This document shows positions 50,794-60,210 of a stretch of 64,000 nt of DNA, one piece after another. Source of the stretch: Ruegeria sp. R14_0 (lineage in GTDB: Bacteria; Pseudomonadota; Alphaproteobacteria; Rhodobacterales; Rhodobacteraceae); the NCBI RefSeq assembly GCF_017743975.1, contig NZ_JAGHRC010000002.1, positions 434,001-498,000 of the forward strand. Direction: 5' to 3'. A program made the translations under genes and the position numbers. Positions within the stretch are counted from its first letter, which is position 1. Each line of letters begins with the position of its first letter. The notes beneath the pieces were generated by a model. The model was not told where the DNA came from. It made no database searches and saw only the letters and a program-made list of their open reading frames with translations.

Positions 50794-52245
50794 CTAACCA
50801 TGGAAAGCTGCTACAGTTTTAAGCTGTGAGAAGCCGTAAAGCGCCTCGAACCCCTTTTCGCGGCCATGGCCGGACTTGCCGACGCCGCCAAAGGGCAGTT
50901 CGACGCCTCCGCCGGCACCGTAGTTGTTGATGAACACCTGCCCTGAGCGGAGTTGCTTTGCCACCCGCATCTGCCGTGCCCCATCGCGCGTCCAGATGCT
51001 GGCGACCAGACCATAATCAGTGCTGTTGGCGATCTTCACTGCCTCTTCTTCGGTATCGAATGGGATCAGAACCTGAACTGGCCCAAAGATCTCATCCCTA
51101 GCCAGAACGTGATCCGGTGCGACGTCCGCGAATAGCGTCGGCAGAACGTAAGCCCCTTCGGACGGGGTGCCGTCCACGATGTGTCCTTGCCCGGCAACGG
51201 TTAAATCGGCACCCTTGGCCAGAAAACCTGAGACGATGTCTTTTTGCCGGGCTGAAATCAAAGGGCCAACCCGAAGGTCATCCTGCGCCGGACCAACGGT
51301 CAGCTCTTCGTAGGCCTCAGCCATGCGCTGTTTGACCTGATAATACACACCGCGTTGCACCAGAATGCGGGACGAAGCGGAACAGGTTTGGCCGGCATTC
51401 TGGATGCCTGCGTTCACCAGAAACGGCAGGGCCGCGTCCAGATCGGCATCGTCAAACACCAGCTGCGGCGACTTTCCCCCCAGCTCCAATGTCACCGGTA
51501 CCACGTTCCGCCCGGCAGCCTGCTGCACCAAGGCCCCGGTCGCGACCGATCCGGTGAACGAGATATGGTGCACACCCCGATGACCCGACAGCGCGGCCCC
51601 GGCCTCGGCCCCCAATCCGGGTACCACGTTCAGGGCACCGGCCGGCAACCCTGCCTTTTGTGCCAAATGGGCAAAGGCGAGCGCCGTAAGACAGGCCTCT
51701 TCCGCGGGTTTCAGGACGCAGGCATTGCCCATCGCCAACGCAGCGCCAACCGAACGGCCAATGATCTGCATGGGATAGTTCCACGGCACGATATGGCCCG
51801 TGACCCCATGCGGTTCGCGCAACGTGTAAACGGTATAGCCGTCCAGATAGGGGATGGTTTCTCCCATGACCTTATCCGCAGCACCGCCATAGAACTCACA
51901 ATACCGCGCCAGAGCGACAGCATCAGCCCGCGCTTGCGTCAGGGGTTTGCCCACATCCATGGCCTCAAGCTGGGCAAGCTCGCCAACGCGTTCCAGAACC
52001 AGCTGCCCCAACCGGCTAAGGATACGCCCCCGTTCCAACGCGGTTTTGCGGCCCCAATCTCCGTCCAGTGCGGCTTGGGCCGCATGAACCGCAGCATCCA
52101 CATCCTGCGCATCGCCGCGGGCAATCTGGCAAATCTCTGACCCGTCCGAGGGGTTGATCAAGGGCAACGTCTTCTTTTCGGCAGGCGCAACCCAGTTGCC
52201 GCCAATCAAACAAAGGTTGGGATCAAACCAAAGGGGGCTGGGCAT
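50794..52245 (-). CDS. Aldehyde dehydrogenase family protein of the ABC/ion-channel operon
   Basis: The ATG at 52245 follows AACAGGAGTGTC and gives 483 aa. The catalytic Glu and Cys are E254 (LELGGKSP) and C288 (NAGQTCSASS). NYPMQIIGRSVGAALAMGNACVLKPAE and SVATGALVQQAAGRNVVPVT fit the broad betaine/amino-aldehyde dehydrogenase group. It lies 33 bases after the fused ATPase gene on the same strand and is the last gene of the transporter operon, so it probably oxidises an aldehyde derived from the imported solute. The substrate is not known. Confidence 0.9.
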   Translation of the reverse strand: MPSPLWFDPNLCLIGGNWVAPAEKKTLPLINPSDGSEICQIARGDAQDVDAAVHAAQAALDGDWGRKTALERGRILSRLGQLVLERVGELAQLEAMDVGKPLTQARADAVALARYCEFYGGAADKVMGETIPYLDGYTVYTLREPHGVTGHIVPWNYPMQIIGRSVGAALAMGNACVLKPAEEACLTALAFAHLAQKAGLPAGALNVVPGLGAEAGAALSGHRGVHHISFTGSVATGALVQQAAGRNVVPVTLELGGKSPQLVFDDADLDAALPFLVNAGIQNAGQTCSASSRILVQRGVYYQVKQRMAEAYEELTVGPAQDDLRVGPLISARQKDIVSGFLAKGADLTVAGQGHIVDGTPSEGAYVLPTLFADVAPDHVLARDEIFGPVQVLIPFDTEEEAVKIANSTDYGLVASIWTRDGARQMRVAKQLRSGQVFINNYGAGGGVELPFGGVGKSGHGREKGFEALYGFSQLKTVAAFHG

Positions 52246-52278
52246 GTGACACTCCTGTTTTGGCTCTAACAAAGGGCA

Positions 52279-53877
52279 TTATGCAACGACTTTACCAATG
52301 TCCGGCAGTGTAGGCGCAGCATTGATCAGGTCTTTTGTGTATTGATGTTGCGGGTCGGAGAAGACGCTTTCCGTGCGCCCTTCTTCCACGATCTGACCGG
52401 ACCGCATCACCATGACGCGGTCGGTGATGGTGCGTACGACACTCAGGTCGTGACTGATGAACAGATAGGTCAGGTCATAGGCCTCGCACAGTTCGACCAG
52501 CAGATCCAGAATCTGCGCACGGACCGAGACGTCGAGGGCCGAGACCGCTTCGTCAAACAGGATCAATTCGGGGCGGATGATCAGAGCGCGCGCAATGGCA
52601 ATGCGCTGGCGCTGCCCGCCCGAAAACTCGTGGATGTATTTTCCCATGTCATCGGGGCTGAGACCCACAGCCGTCAGCATCTCAGCTATCCTGTCCTGCC
52701 GTTCCGAACCGGTTGGAGGCGTTTCCAACAGGTGAAATGGCTCAGTTATCAGACGCGCTACGCGGTGACGCGGATTGAAGCTGCCATAGGGGTCCTGAAA
52801 CACGACCTGCATCTTGCGCCGTACGGCAAGGTTGGCTTTGTGGCCCGAAAATACAGGTTGAGCATCCAGCCGAATATCCCCGCTCTGCACCTCTTCCAAG
52901 CCCAAAATTGCCCGCGTTAGGGTCGATTTTCCACAGCCAGACTCACCGACAAGCCCCAACCTTTCCCCGCGATTGAGGGTGAAGCTCACGTCATCCACCG
53001 CACGATGATGCCCCGATGTTTCAAACAGGCCCTTGCGCGGCAGGCGATAGTCGCGGACCACGTTTGACACCTCAAGCAGCGGTTTCGGCTGCCCGGGGTC
53101 CGGCAGTGTTACCTGATGGCCCGAGGCTTCGAACAGCATGCGGGTGTAGGGGTGCTGCATGTGATGCAAAAGATGGTTGGTCGCCCCGGATTCAACAACC
53201 TCTCCGTGACGCATGACGACAATCTGATCAGCCATATCCGCCACCACCGCAAGATCGTGGGTGATCATCAGCAGCCCCATACCAAATTCGGTGACCAGCC
53301 CTTTCAAAAGATCAAGAATCTGCGCCTGCGTGGTGACATCCAGCGCTGTGGTCGGCTCATCCGCGATCAGCAGTTTGGGACGCAACGCGATGGCCATGGC
53401 GATCACGACGCGCTGGCGCTGACCGCCCGACAACTCATGCGGAAAGCGGGACAGTGGAAACCGATCCGGCGGAAGGCCGACGCGGGTCAGAACCTCTTCG
53501 GCGCGCGCGCGCGCCTGCGGGTGCGGCATGGCTTTGTGGATCAGGATGGTCTCCATCACCTGATCGCCGATGGTCTTGACCGGGTTCAATGCGGTCATCG
53601 GTTCCTGGAACACCATCCCGATCGCAGCCCCGCGCAGAGCACACATCTGATCCTCGGTTTGGTCCAGAAGGTCCTTTTCGTTCAACCGAATAGCGCCATC
53701 TGTCTGCGCCCCGTTTGGCAGCAACTGCATCACCGCCAAAGCGGTCATAGACTTCCCCGATCCGCTCTCACCAGTCACGGCCACGATCTCACCGGGCGCG
53801 ATGGACAGGTTGACCTGTTTCAGGATGTCCGTGTCATGAATGGCCAATGACAGGTTTTTGATCTGCAACAAGCTCAT
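52279..53877 (-). CDS. Fused dipeptide/oligopeptide ABC transporter ATPase (DppD-DppF type)
   Basis: The ATG at 53877 overlaps the upstream permease stop and gives 532 aa. Two complete ABC modules are present: module 1 (about 1-265) with Walker [20 protein letters not shown] and [13 protein letters not shown]; module 2 (about 275-532) with [19 protein letters not shown] and [13 protein letters not shown]. Such fusions replace separate DppD and DppF. Each half carries the peptide-family C-terminal region ([23 protein letters not shown]). It powers the importer formed by the two upstream permeases. Confidence 0.94.
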   Translation of the reverse strand: MSLLQIKNLSLAIHDTDILKQVNLSIAPGEIVAVTGESGSGKSMTALAVMQLLPNGAQTDGAIRLNEKDLLDQTEDQMCALRGAAIGMVFQEPMTALNPVKTIGDQVMETILIHKAMPHPQARARAEEVLTRVGLPPDRFPLSRFPHELSGGQRQRVVIAMAIALRPKLLIADEPTTALDVTTQAQILDLLKGLVTEFGMGLLMITHDLAVVADMADQIVVMRHGEVVESGATNHLLHHMQHPYTRMLFEASGHQVTLPDPGQPKPLLEVSNVVRDYRLPRKGLFETSGHHRAVDDVSFTLNRGERLGLVGESGCGKSTLTRAILGLEEVQSGDIRLDAQPVFSGHKANLAVRRKMQVVFQDPYGSFNPRHRVARLITEPFHLLETPPTGSERQDRIAEMLTAVGLSPDDMGKYIHEFSGGQRQRIAIARALIIRPELILFDEAVSALDVSVRAQILDLLVELCEAYDLTYLFISHDLSVVRTITDRVMVMRSGQIVEEGRTESVFSDPQHQYTKDLINAAPTLPDIGKVVA

Positions 53878-54689
53878 GCGCGGGCCACCCTGATCCTTGG
53901 GTCCAACCAATCGCGCAATCCGTCGCCCAAAAGGTTCAGTCCCAGCACCGTGATGATGATTGCCAAGCCCGGAATTAGAGCCAAATGCGGGGCAAAACTG
54001 ACCATTGTCTGCGCGTCGGCCAACATCCGGCCCCAGCTGGGCGTGGGCGGTTGCGCGCCAAGGCCGACATAGGACAGGCCCGCCTCGGCCAGAATGCCAA
54101 GGCTGAACTGGATGGTGCCCTGCACGATCAACAGGTTCGCAACGTTGGGCAGGATATGCTCGACCGATATCCGCGCGGCCCCTTTGCCCGAAACACGTGC
54201 TGCGAGGATGAACTCCCTCTCCCATAGCGACAGCGCGGCGCCGCGCGTGATGCGGGCGAAAACGGGGATATTGAAAATCCCGATGGCAATGATGGCGTTG
54301 ATGGCCCCTGCGCCGAAGACGGCAGTAATCAGGATGGCGATGACCAGCGAGGGGAAAGCAAAGACCAGATCATTGCCACGCATGATCACCTCGTCCAGCC
54401 AGGATCCTTTGCGCGCTGCTGCCGCCAGACCCAGTGGCACGCCCAGCGCCATCCCGATGCCGACGGCCACCAGTGCCACCGCGATGGAGGTTCGCGCGCC
54501 GACCATGATCATCGAGAACATATCGCGCCCGAAATGGTCCGTACCGAACAAATGCTCGGCATTTGGCGGCTGCAGCTTTTCGGGAATGTTCAGCGCCGCG
54601 TAATCGTATGGCGTCCAGACAAAGGACACCAAAGCGGCCAACAGCACCAGCGAGGACAGGCACGCGCCAAGGATCAGGTTGCGGCTCAT
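53874..54689 (-). CDS. Peptide-type ABC transporter permease (DppC-like)
   Basis: This 271-aa inner-membrane protein has the DppC layout: a first membrane segment (LILGACLSSLVLLAALVSFVW), the periplasmic loop with HLFGTDHFGRDMFSMIMVGARTS, the EAA-type loop EFILAARVSGKGAARISVEHILPN, and five further membrane segments. It overlaps dppB-like and ATPase genes by 4 bp on each side. It forms the importer channel with the DppB-like protein. Confidence 0.94.
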   Translation of the reverse strand: MSRNLILGACLSSLVLLAALVSFVWTPYDYAALNIPEKLQPPNAEHLFGTDHFGRDMFSMIMVGARTSIAVALVAVGIGMALGVPLGLAAAARKGSWLDEVIMRGNDLVFAFPSLVIAILITAVFGAGAINAIIAIGIFNIPVFARITRGAALSLWEREFILAARVSGKGAARISVEHILPNVANLLIVQGTIQFSLGILAEAGLSYVGLGAQPPTPSWGRMLADAQTMVSFAPHLALIPGLAIIITVLGLNLLGDGLRDWLDPRIRVARA

Positions 54690-55633
54690 GTGCGGCTCCT
54701 CAGGCGTGGATCCACGGCGGCATAAGCCAGATCGACCAGAAAGTTCACGGTGATGACGGCGAACACCAGCAGCATCACAACCGACTCAACAACGATCAGA
54801 TCGCGTGCGGAAATGGCCTGAAACACCAGTCGCCCAAGGCCTGGCAGGTAGAACACCTGTTCGATGATGATCGACCCGGCCAGCAAGAATGAAAACTGCA
54901 ACCCGATGATAGTCAGAACCGGGATAAGCGCATTCCGCACCCCATGCCGCCATAGCGCCTGACGCCGCGACAGGCCTTTGGCGCGGGCGGTGCGCATGAA
55001 ATCCTCGCCGAGGATGTCCAACAAGGATGACCGCATGACCCGCGCCAGAATCGCTGCCTGCGGCAAAGCCAACGCAATGGCGGGCAGTGTCAGAGAGTGT
55101 ATCCCGGTCCAAAAGCCATTGTCCCAGCCCGCGAACCCTCCGGCATTGAACCAGCGCAGGTTGATCGCAAAGATCAGGACCAGCATCATGGCGAACCAGA
55201 AATTGGGCACCGCGATGCCCAACTGCGTCGCCCCCATCACTGTCAGATCACCCGGCTTGCCCCGGCGCGCGGCGGCGTAGATGCCGACTGGAAACGCGAT
55301 CACCGTCGACAGGGTCAGCGCATACAGCGCCAACGGCAGTGAAACCCACAGCCGATCTGCAATCATCTGCGAAACGGGCGTGCGATAGGTGTAGGACGTG
55401 CCGAAATCCCCCACCAACATACCGCCAACCCAGTTGAAATACCGCTGCACCTTTGAGCCATCCAAACCCAACTCGGCCCGCAAGGCAGCCAGCGTATCTT
55501 CTTGCGCGTTGACGCCCAACATAAAGGACGCCGGATCACCCGGCGCGACCTCGATCACCGCGAAGATGACCACCGAGGCAACAGCCAGGCTGATCATCAG
55601 CGATATCAGACGTTTGAGGGCATAGCGAAGCAT
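54686..55633 (-). CDS. Peptide-type ABC transporter permease (DppB-like)
   Basis: The ATG at 55633 gives 315 aa opening MLRYALKRLISLMISLAVAS, the usual DppB start; a GTG at 55642 is possible. The sequence shows the DppB features: ELGLDGSKVQRYFNWVGGMLVGDFGTSYTYRTPV, an EAA loop (DILGEDFMRTARAKGLSRRQALWRHGVRNALIP) and six membrane segments. It begins 40 bases after the ion-channel gene on the same strand, with no terminator between. Confidence 0.93.
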   Translation of the reverse strand: MLRYALKRLISLMISLAVASVVIFAVIEVAPGDPASFMLGVNAQEDTLAALRAELGLDGSKVQRYFNWVGGMLVGDFGTSYTYRTPVSQMIADRLWVSLPLALYALTLSTVIAFPVGIYAAARRGKPGDLTVMGATQLGIAVPNFWFAMMLVLIFAINLRWFNAGGFAGWDNGFWTGIHSLTLPAIALALPQAAILARVMRSSLLDILGEDFMRTARAKGLSRRQALWRHGVRNALIPVLTIIGLQFSFLLAGSIIIEQVFYLPGLGRLVFQAISARDLIVVESVVMLLVFAVITVNFLVDLAYAAVDPRLRSRT

Positions 55634-55673
55634 TGGGGTCACGTTAGGGTCACGTATGCCGCGGGTCCAGCAC

Positions 55674-56744
55674 CTATGGTGTCAGAAGATAAGCAAATAT
55701 CGCGTAACCCACGATTGCAGCATAGCCCAAAGGGTAGATCCACTTGATCGCGTAGTTATCCAGCATACGGGCCCCATCCTCGCGGCCTGAGACCTTTAGC
55801 TTGCGCAGCGCGACGTTGAAAACGATCAGTGCTCCGGTCATCAGGAACATGCACTGCAACACGAAATCCAGAAAGGTCAGGTAACCAAGCTTTGGTAAAT
55901 CGGCAGAGATGGCCCAGTTGAAGGCGACGAAGACCAGCAAGTTGCCGCCCGCAATCTCGATCCGCCTCCGATACTCGTCGAGGAAAAACAGTGCCCAACC
56001 CACGGTGATTAGCACCAGCATCGGAAGGAATACGCGGATGACGTAGTAGGTCAGATGCCTGTGACCTTCGAAGATCAGCGAAACTTGATCGCTTTGCTGA
56101 CCCGACAATCCGATGACCTGCGATCTTTGCAGTCGCGGGTTATCGAGAATCCATTCTTCCTCGCCCAGCATATCCCCAAGGCCCGAGGACTCCTCCAATG
56201 GATAATAGGACACAAAGTCCGACGGAAAAACCGAAACGACCTCGAAATGGAACTCCTGCGTGTCGAACGGGTATTTTCGGAAATCGAAATGAGGAGCCTG
56301 CAAAGTCAGCGACGATTTTTCGACATAGCGAACACGCCCATCGTGGCGCACTGCAGCCGCGGATTCGTGAATCCATTTGTTGGTCTGCTGGTTGTGGATT
56401 ACAAAGGCCGGAACAATCGTTCCAATTTTTGCCGCGTGATCCGCCAGGTCCGGAGGATAAAAGACCCGAAAGTCACGCCCTAGGTCCCGAGGATCAAAGG
56501 CCAGCGCCGGGTCGGTCCACTCAACACGCAGAACAACTACGGCGCCGTAGTTTTCAGCCTTCTGATCAACGCTGGTGATCTGATCAATCTGGATTCCGAT
56601 GCCGACATCCAGCGGGTTTTCCGGAGTACCAACTAGCGCATCCAACCGGCCATCCAGCGTGTTTTGTGCCCCAACACCAGTCACCGTCGCTATGGTCGAA
56701 ACAACGGTCAAACTGATGAGAATTAGGGCGCGAAACAACGACAT
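55674..56744 (-). CDS. Prokaryotic pentameric ligand-gated ion channel (Pro-loop receptor, GLIC-like)
   Basis: The ATG at 56744 (a GTG at 56747 precedes it; no ribosome-binding site) gives 356 aa. A signal peptide (MSLFRALILISLTVVSTIAT, to about residue 27) leads to a beta-sandwich ligand domain (about 28-228) with the Pro-loop DFRKYPFDTQEFHF at 154-167; the two loop cysteines of animal receptors are absent, as in bacterial members. Four membrane segments follow: M1 231-255 with the conserved P241, M2 about 262-282 (AFNWAISADLP), M3 288-312 and M4 333-354. The M3-M4 loop is short. Five subunits should form a cation or anion pore opened by a periplasmic ligand. It lies inside a peptide-type ABC operon, between the binding protein (59-62 bases upstream) and DppB. 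Confidence 0.93.
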   Translation of the reverse strand: MSLFRALILISLTVVSTIATVTGVGAQNTLDGRLDALVGTPENPLDVGIGIQIDQITSVDQKAENYGAVVVLRVEWTDPALAFDPRDLGRDFRVFYPPDLADHAAKIGTIVPAFVIHNQQTNKWIHESAAAVRHDGRVRYVEKSSLTLQAPHFDFRKYPFDTQEFHFEVVSVFPSDFVSYYPLEESSGLGDMLGEEEWILDNPRLQRSQVIGLSGQQSDQVSLIFEGHRHLTYYVIRVFLPMLVLITVGWALFFLDEYRRRIEIAGGNLLVFVAFNWAISADLPKLGYLTFLDFVLQCMFLMTGALIVFNVALRKLKVSGREDGARMLDNYAIKWIYPLGYAAIVGYAIFAYLLTP

Positions 56745-56806
56745 CACAAAACGTATTCACAAACAGTGGGAAACAGGGGCCGAAACCAGCGGACCCCTGC
56801 CCCGTA

Positions 56807-58294
56807 TTATTCAGACCAACTAATCTGAGTCAGGTCGATCGCTGCTGTCGGCGCATTTGTCCAAAGGCCCTGAACACCGGCCTTGGCGACACCCAGTTTG
56901 GCCAGCTGGAACAGGTAGCCATTGACGTAGTCGCTTGAGATCAGGCGTTGTGCCTCACCCATCAGGCGCGTGCGTTCTTCCGGGTCGGTGGTCGAATTCA
57001 GCGTGTCCATCAGCGCCTGAAAGTCGGTGCTGTCATACTGAAAATAGTAATCCGGTCGCGCGTAAATCCCGATGTCCATTGGCTCGGTATGACTGACAAT
57101 GGTCAGGCCAAAATCCTTGCCTTTGAACACGGTTTCCAGCCACTGGGCCCATTCCACGTTGATGATTTCCGCCTGAATCCCGACCTCGGCCAGTTGGGCG
57201 GCGACAATCTCTCCACCGCGCCGTGCATAGGATGGCGGCGGCAAGTGCAGCGTTGTATCAAACCCGTCTGCATATCCGGCATCCGCCAGCAGCTTGGCCG
57301 CTTTCTTGGGGTCATAGGACGAGTTTCCGGTCAAATCGACATAGGCCGGATTGTGCGGTGCGAAATGCGTGCCGATCGGGGTGCCATAGCCAAACATCGC
57401 GCCATCGATAATCGCCTGACGGTCGATGGCATGGGCCAGCGCCTGCCGTACCATGATGTCATCGAAAGGCGGCATCTTGTTGTTTGTCGACAGAATGGTT
57501 TCCCCTTCGGTCGAGCCGACCAGCACCTGAAACCGCGGATCGGCCTCGAATTGCGGCAGGTTCTCGGGTGCCGGAAAGTTGTCAAACACATCGATATCCT
57601 CAGCCATCATGGCAGCAAAGGCTGCCGTCGGGTCCGAGATGAATTTGAACGTTGCAGTCTCTAACGCAGGCTGATCACCCCAATAGTCCGGGTTGCGGTT
57701 CAGCGTGATGCTGTCGCCCTGAACCCATTCGCCAAAGGTAAAGGCGCCGGTTCCCACCGGGTTAGTTTTGATGTTCTCGATGCTCTCGGATGCGACAATG
57801 ACCGCATCGCCCCAGGCCAGGTTGAACAGGAAGTTTCCGTTCGGTTCCGACAAGGTCACTTTGACGGTCAGCGGATCGACCACTTCGACGCTTTCGATTC
57901 CGTCAAACAGGGCTTTTTGCGCGTTGGCGCTGTCCTCGGACCGGGCGCGGTCCAGGCTGAACTTGACGTCCTCGGCATCCATGGTGTTGCCGTCGTGGAA
58001 TGTCACGCCATCGTGCAGCTTAAAGGTATAGACCTTGCCATCGTCGGATATTTCCCAGCTTTCAGCCAGCCCGGGTACAACCGATCCGTCGCCCATAAAC
58101 CGGGTCAGACCCTCGAAGATATTCGTGTATACCACCGAATCGATTGCCTGCGCCGCAGCGCTGGTCGGATCCAGATGCGGCGGCTCAAGCTGCATCGCGA
58201 TGGTTATGTCAGATTTGGCCCAGACCTGCGTTGCAAACAGGCTGGCACTGACCGCCAGCACCGAGGCAAAGGATCGAAATACCTGCTTTGTCAT
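56807..58294 (-). CDS. Family 5 periplasmic solute-binding protein of the ABC/ion-channel operon
   Basis: The ATG at 58294 (495 aa) follows GGGGAGATATTTTG and opens a signal peptide MTKQVFRSFASVLAVSASLF (cleaved after QVWA). The mature protein is a DppA/OppA-class binding protein, with LDPTSAAAQAIDSVVYTNIFEGL, WEISDDGKVYTFKLHDGVTFHDG and KFSLDRARSED. Family 5 proteins bind peptides, nickel chelates, opines, amines or sugars. It starts the operon and is followed by the ion-channel gene. The ligand cannot be read from the sequence. Confidence 0.93.
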   Translation of the reverse strand: MTKQVFRSFASVLAVSASLFATQVWAKSDITIAMQLEPPHLDPTSAAAQAIDSVVYTNIFEGLTRFMGDGSVVPGLAESWEISDDGKVYTFKLHDGVTFHDGNTMDAEDVKFSLDRARSEDSANAQKALFDGIESVEVVDPLTVKVTLSEPNGNFLFNLAWGDAVIVASESIENIKTNPVGTGAFTFGEWVQGDSITLNRNPDYWGDQPALETATFKFISDPTAAFAAMMAEDIDVFDNFPAPENLPQFEADPRFQVLVGSTEGETILSTNNKMPPFDDIMVRQALAHAIDRQAIIDGAMFGYGTPIGTHFAPHNPAYVDLTGNSSYDPKKAAKLLADAGYADGFDTTLHLPPPSYARRGGEIVAAQLAEVGIQAEIINVEWAQWLETVFKGKDFGLTIVSHTEPMDIGIYARPDYYFQYDSTDFQALMDTLNSTTDPEERTRLMGEAQRLISSDYVNGYLFQLAKLGVAKAGVQGLWTNAPTAAIDLTQISWSE

Positions 58295-58348
58295 CAAAAT
58301 ATCTCCCCACTGAATCAAGGAACCCGGTGATTTTTTGGGTCTTTCTGC

Positions 58349-58374
58349 ACCTAACTTCCCTTTAAACCTTAGGT
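58349..58374. promoter_or_regulatory. Inverted repeat in the shared promoter of the ABC/ion-channel operon and panB
   Basis: ACCTAA (58349-58354) and TTAGGT (58369-58374) are perfect 6-bp arms with a 14-base spacer, centred about 67 bases upstream of the binding-protein start. It may be an operator; no regulator gene is adjacent, so this is tentative. Confidence 0.3.
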
Positions 58375-58464
58375 CATTCAAGGAAATGTTCGCGCAATCG
58401 GGGTTTCTATGGCCCGTGGCCATCTGCTATGCCGCGCTGCAACATGACAACCGGAGGAGCGAGA

Positions 58465-59304
58465 ATGAGCGCCACCGCCCGCAAAAAAGCCCCGAACGCC
58501 GAGGATATTCGCGCCCGAAAAGGGGGCGAGCCTCTGGTCAGTCTGACTGCCTACACCACGCCGATGGCGCGGTTGATGGATGACCATTGCGATTTTGTGC
58601 TGGTGGGCGACAGCGTCGGCATGGTGCTGCACGGGTTGGAATCGACGCTGGGCGTGACGATGGAAATGATGGTGATGCATGGTCAGGCCGTCGCCCGCGG
58701 CCTGAGCAAGGCGATGATGGTCATCGATATGCCCTTTGCCAGCTATGAGCATTCTCCGGCCGAGGCCTTCCGCAATGCCGCCCGGCTGATGTCGGAAACC
58801 GGTGCGGGTGCAGTCAAGCTGGAAGGCGGCGTGGAAATGGCCGACACCATCCGCTTTCTGGTCAAGCGCGGTATCCCGGTGATGGCGCATATTGGCCTGA
58901 CACCCCAATCGATCAACACGCTGGGCGGATACAAGGTTCAGGGCCGCGACGAGCAAGCCGAGGCCGTCCTTGCCGATGCCCACGCGGTGGCTGGGGCCGG
59001 CGCGTTCTCGGTCGTGCTGGAAAAGGTGCCGCAAGGTCTGGCCGATCAGATCACGGCTGAAATTGCCATCCCAACCATCGGCATCGGCGCTTCGGCAGGA
59101 TGCGACGGCCAGATTCTGGTCGTGGACGACATGGTTGGCTTTTTCACCGCCTTCAAGCCGAAATTCGTCAAACGTTATGCCGAGCTTGGCCCGTTGGCCG
59201 AAACCGCCATCGCCGAATACGCCGCCGAAGTGCGCGCACGCACCTTCCCGGCGAAAGAACATGTCTTTGCCGATCAAGCCCCGGCCAAGGGACCCAAGAC
59301 ATGA
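58465..59304 (+). CDS. panB: 3-methyl-2-oxobutanoate hydroxymethyltransferase
   Basis: The ATG at 58465 follows ACCGGAGGAGCG and gives 279 aa. This first committed enzyme of pantothenate synthesis adds a hydroxymethyl group from methylene-tetrahydrofolate to ketoisovalerate. PanB motifs are [33 protein letters not shown], with metal-binding Asp residues, AVKLEGG, and [20 protein letters not shown]. It overlaps panC as ATGA. It is divergent from the ABC/ion-channel operon. Confidence 0.96.
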   Translation: MSATARKKAPNAEDIRARKGGEPLVSLTAYTTPMARLMDDHCDFVLVGDSVGMVLHGLESTLGVTMEMMVMHGQAVARGLSKAMMVIDMPFASYEHSPAEAFRNAARLMSETGAGAVKLEGGVEMADTIRFLVKRGIPVMAHIGLTPQSINTLGGYKVQGRDEQAEAVLADAHAVAGAGAFSVVLEKVPQGLADQITAEIAIPTIGIGASAGCDGQILVVDDMVGFFTAFKPKFVKRYAELGPLAETAIAEYAAEVRARTFPAKEHVFADQAPAKGPKT

Positions 59305-60143
59305 CCGCTCCAATCCTGCGCCGTCTGGCCGATCTGCGCGCTCTGACCTCAGACTGGCAAAGCACGGGCCAGACGATTGGCGTTGTCCCAACCATGGGTG
59401 CGTTGCATCAGGGGCATCTGTCTTTGGTCGAGGCCGCCAAGGCAGGCTGCGACCGGGTGATTGTGACGATCTTCGTGAACCCCAAACAATTCAACAACCC
59501 CGAAGATCTGGCCAAGTACCCGCGCACCGAAAACGAAGATGCCCAGAAGCTGGCCCCCTATGGCGTTGACGCGATCTATGTGCCGGAACCCGAAGAGATT
59601 TACCCGCAAGGCTTTGCCACCACCGTTTCCGTCGCTGGTCTGACCGACGTGATGGAGGGTGAATTCAGACCCGGTCACTTCGACGGCGTCGCCACAGTCG
59701 TGGCCAAGCTGTTCCTGCAAACACAGGCGGATCGAGCCTATTTCGGAGAAAAAGACTATCAGCAACTGATGATCGTGACCCGCATGGCCCGCGATCTGGA
59801 CATCGGGACCGAGGTTGTTGGGTGCCCCACGGTGCGCGAGCCCTCGGGTCTGGCCATGTCGTCCCGCAACCTGCGTCTGACACCCGAGGGGCTTGAGGTA
59901 GCCGCGAACAAAAACCGGATTATGAACGACCTGGCCAGCGCCCTGCAGAACGGTGCAGAGTTCGGCCCCTTGGTGAAACTGGCAGAGGCCGATCTGCTGG
60001 CTGCTGGCTTCACCCAAGTCGAGTACATCCAGCTGCGCAGCGCCGAAACGCTGGAACCTCTGACTCATGCCAGCCGCCCTGCCCGCCTGTTTGCTGCAGC
60101 CTGGGCAGATGGTGTTCGGCTGATAGACAATATTCCTGTCTGA
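59301..60143 (+). CDS. panC: Pantoate-beta-alanine ligase (pantothenate synthetase)
   Basis: The ATG at 59301 overlaps the panB stop and gives 280 aa. The enzyme condenses pantoate and beta-alanine with ATP. It has the HIGH-like motif in [15 protein letters not shown], the KMSKS-like SSRNLRL, and [19 protein letters not shown] and FGEKDYQQL, all conserved in PanC. panB and panC form a two-gene operon. Confidence 0.96.
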   Translation: MTAPILRRLADLRALTSDWQSTGQTIGVVPTMGALHQGHLSLVEAAKAGCDRVIVTIFVNPKQFNNPEDLAKYPRTENEDAQKLAPYGVDAIYVPEPEEIYPQGFATTVSVAGLTDVMEGEFRPGHFDGVATVVAKLFLQTQADRAYFGEKDYQQLMIVTRMARDLDIGTEVVGCPTVREPSGLAMSSRNLRLTPEGLEVAANKNRIMNDLASALQNGAEFGPLVKLAEADLLAAGFTQVEYIQLRSAETLEPLTHASRPARLFAAAWADGVRLIDNIPV

Positions 60144-60210
60144 ACGCTCTGGCACGTTTGTCGGTGTTTGCGCTAAAGTCCCGCAAAACATAACGGGAGG
60201 GGCACGAGGC

